DNA from: Aquilutibacter rugosus | Lineage (GTDB): Bacteria; Pseudomonadota; Gammaproteobacteria; Xanthomonadales; Xanthomonadaceae | Direction of reading: 5' to 3' | Assembly (NCBI RefSeq): GCF_036541335.1 | Contig: NZ_JAZHBO010000001.1 | Location: 62,001 to 126,000 of the forward strand | DNA length: 64,000 nt | Part shown: one piece after another, positions 62,930 to 64,000 of the stretch | Layout: every line of letters begins with the position of its first letter | Position numbering within the stretch: the stretch's first letter is position 1 | Made by a program: the position numbers and the translations under genes | Notes under the pieces: model-generated | What the model was told of the DNA's origin: nothing | What the model saw: the letters and a program-made list of their open reading frames with translations, nothing else | The model's database searches: none

Positions 62930-64000
62930 TTACAGCCGCCGGAAATCGGCGATATCCACCGTTAGGCGGCCGCTGTACTGGCGTTCGACCAGGTTGCGGC
63001 CCCCATCACGGAAGGCCAGGCGTTGGCCGACACATCCGGCGGGGACTGTGAAATTCAGGACCGCGCGTTGCAGGCCGCGGCGCAGTGGGCCGCCGACCTC
63101 GAGGCGGGCGAGCTCACGGGGGCCGCCGGCGGTGCAGGAGACCGTCCAGGCGAAGGGGCGCTCGGCGCCGGTCTCATCGCGGGTTAGCAGTGAGACCTGG
63201 TAGCGGCCGGGCGACAGCGACAGATCCTGATACGGACCGTTGACGGTGACCGATCGGCCCAGAAAATCCATCGCCACGGACTGCTTGCCCGCCAGAGGTT
63301 GCTCGGTGGAGAAACCGGCATCGGCACCGGGCATGGAGGGCAAACGCCAGCCGAACGCGCCATCGACGGGGCCACGCTCGAAACCGGGGTCGTACAGCAG
63401 CGCATCAGAATCGGTGTGCGCGACGGAGTCGAGCCAGTAGGAGCGGGCGACCGAACGCAGCGTGGGCTGCTTGGCCAGCTCGGCGACAAAGGCGGGACCC
63501 CAGTTGGGCTTCGAAGTCAGGCGCTGACGCATGGCGTCCTGCATGACCGGCAGCGACATCAGCGGGGCGATTTGGCGGGCGGCCTCGGCGGCGATTTGCG
63601 GGACATCGCGCAGCAGGGCATCGAGATGTTCCACGGCCAGCGGCGCACTGCCCTGGGCTAAGGCGTCCTCGAACAGGTAGACGCGGGTCAGGCGATCGCG
63701 CGGGGCCCAACGCACGGCGGCATTGATGAGTGCGCGGTAGCCTTCGATATTGCCCTGATCGGCGGTGGCAACGGCCATAACACGGTAGGCGCGGCCATCG
63801 ACGGGGCGATCGGCGAGCGCTTGGGTGGCCAGCGGCATCAGCGCGGCACCGGCCAACGCCCCCGACTCCATCGCGGCGACGGCGTGATCGGCGCCCAGGG
63901 GCGCATCGAAATCTAGATCGGCGCGGGCGGTGTAATAGGCCAGCACGGTCATCGCTACGGCGCCAACCAGACCGGCCACCAAGGGCAACGGCTTACTAAA
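62930..64000 (-). CDS. TPR-like envelope protein, N-terminus beyond the window
   Basis: The frame is open to the right edge, so the start is outside; at least 356 residues are visible. A membrane segment (LPLVAGLVGAVAMTVLAYYT) is followed by a helical repeat region (NIEGYRALINAAVRWAPRDR, then PLAVEHLDALLRDVPQIAAE). A beta-rich C-terminal domain begins near LLYDPGFERGPVDGAFGWRL and may bind carbohydrate. The pairing with a Wzy-like gene suggests a role in polysaccharide export. Family not recognized with certainty. Confidence 0.72.
   Translation of the reverse strand, partial: FSKPLPLVAGLVGAVAMTVLAYYTARADLDFDAPLGADHAVAAMESGALAGAALMPLATQALADRPVDGRAYRVMAVATADQGNIEGYRALINAAVRWAPRDRLTRVYLFEDALAQGSAPLAVEHLDALLRDVPQIAAEAARQIAPLMSLPVMQDAMRQRLTSKPNWGPAFVAELAKQPTLRSVARSYWLDSVAHTDSDALLYDPGFERGPVDGAFGWRLPSMPGADAGFSTEQPLAGKQSVAMDFLGRSVTVNGPYQDLSLSPGRYQVSLLTRDETGAERPFAWTVSCTAGGPRELARLEVGGPLRRGLQRAVLNFTVPAGCVGQRLAFRDGGRNLVERQYSGRLTVDIADFRRL

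Overview
This window looks like chromosomal DNA of a high-GC gammaproteobacterium of the order Lysobacterales (Xanthomonadales). Three things point there: the gene order hemA-prfA; the run yebC, ruvC, ruvA, kup, ruvB, ybgC, tolQRAB, pal, queE, queC ending next to a tRNA-Lys; and the TonB-dependent receptors, one of the type common in Xanthomonas and Caulobacter. No rRNA operon, CRISPR array, complete prophage or intact insertion sequence is visible. Genus and species cannot be read from the sequence.

Region by region. 1-5 kb: a truncated TPR protein gene diverges from hemA-prfA-ppk2, followed by a BrkB/YihY membrane protein. 5-10.8 kb: wrbA-DUF2069, a single-domain asparaginase, murJ, sufT, and an ECF sigma factor operon with a DUF3619-like protein and a DUF3106 protein, closed by a strong terminator. 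10.8-25.2 kb: core genes tsaB-yoaA-mrcB, a RelA-type (p)ppGpp synthetase, a small exported protein, hrpA, a Dps protein and recQ. 25.3-27.5 kb: a small AT-richer island beside tRNA-Lys, with the frameshifted 3' end of a tyrosine integrase, a broken secreted phospholipase A2-like gene and an intact Sel1/TPR-like exported protein. 27.5-38.5 kb: queuosine genes, the Tol-Pal system (without cpoB) and ruvABC/kup/yebC, all on the minus strand.

38.6-44.9 kb is an accessory nutrient module. An AraC-like regulator overlaps a membrane protein with a degenerate GGDEF domain. Both diverge, across a perfect 16-bp palindrome, from a TonB-dependent receptor translationally linked to a beta-propeller phytase; the likely role is capture of phosphate from phytate. 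44.9-50.8 kb: a GNAT enzyme, aspS, a zinc-ribbon protein, an orphan AAA ATPase with a palindrome-rich leader, and an ABC-F ATPase. 50.8-51.65 kb: three copies of a palindromic ATGGGAA-type repeat surround a four-helix-bundle (S23-like) gene. 51.65-58.9 kb: a KefB/YbaL-type antiporter, a repeat-rich gene-free stretch, btuB under a cobalamin riboswitch, a second TonB-dependent receptor and tRNA-Ala(CGC). 59-64 kb: pirin, an SRPBCC protein, a Wzy/O-antigen-ligase-like polysaccharide protein, an Ala/Gly-rich exported protein and a truncated envelope protein gene.

The parts most worth a second look are the decayed tRNA-Lys island with its phospholipase/Sel1 pair, the repeat-flanked four-helix-bundle gene, the AAA ATPase with its clustered operator-like sites, and the phytase/receptor/AraC/degenerate-GGDEF module. 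All functional assignments rest on reading motifs and gene order; no database search was possible.
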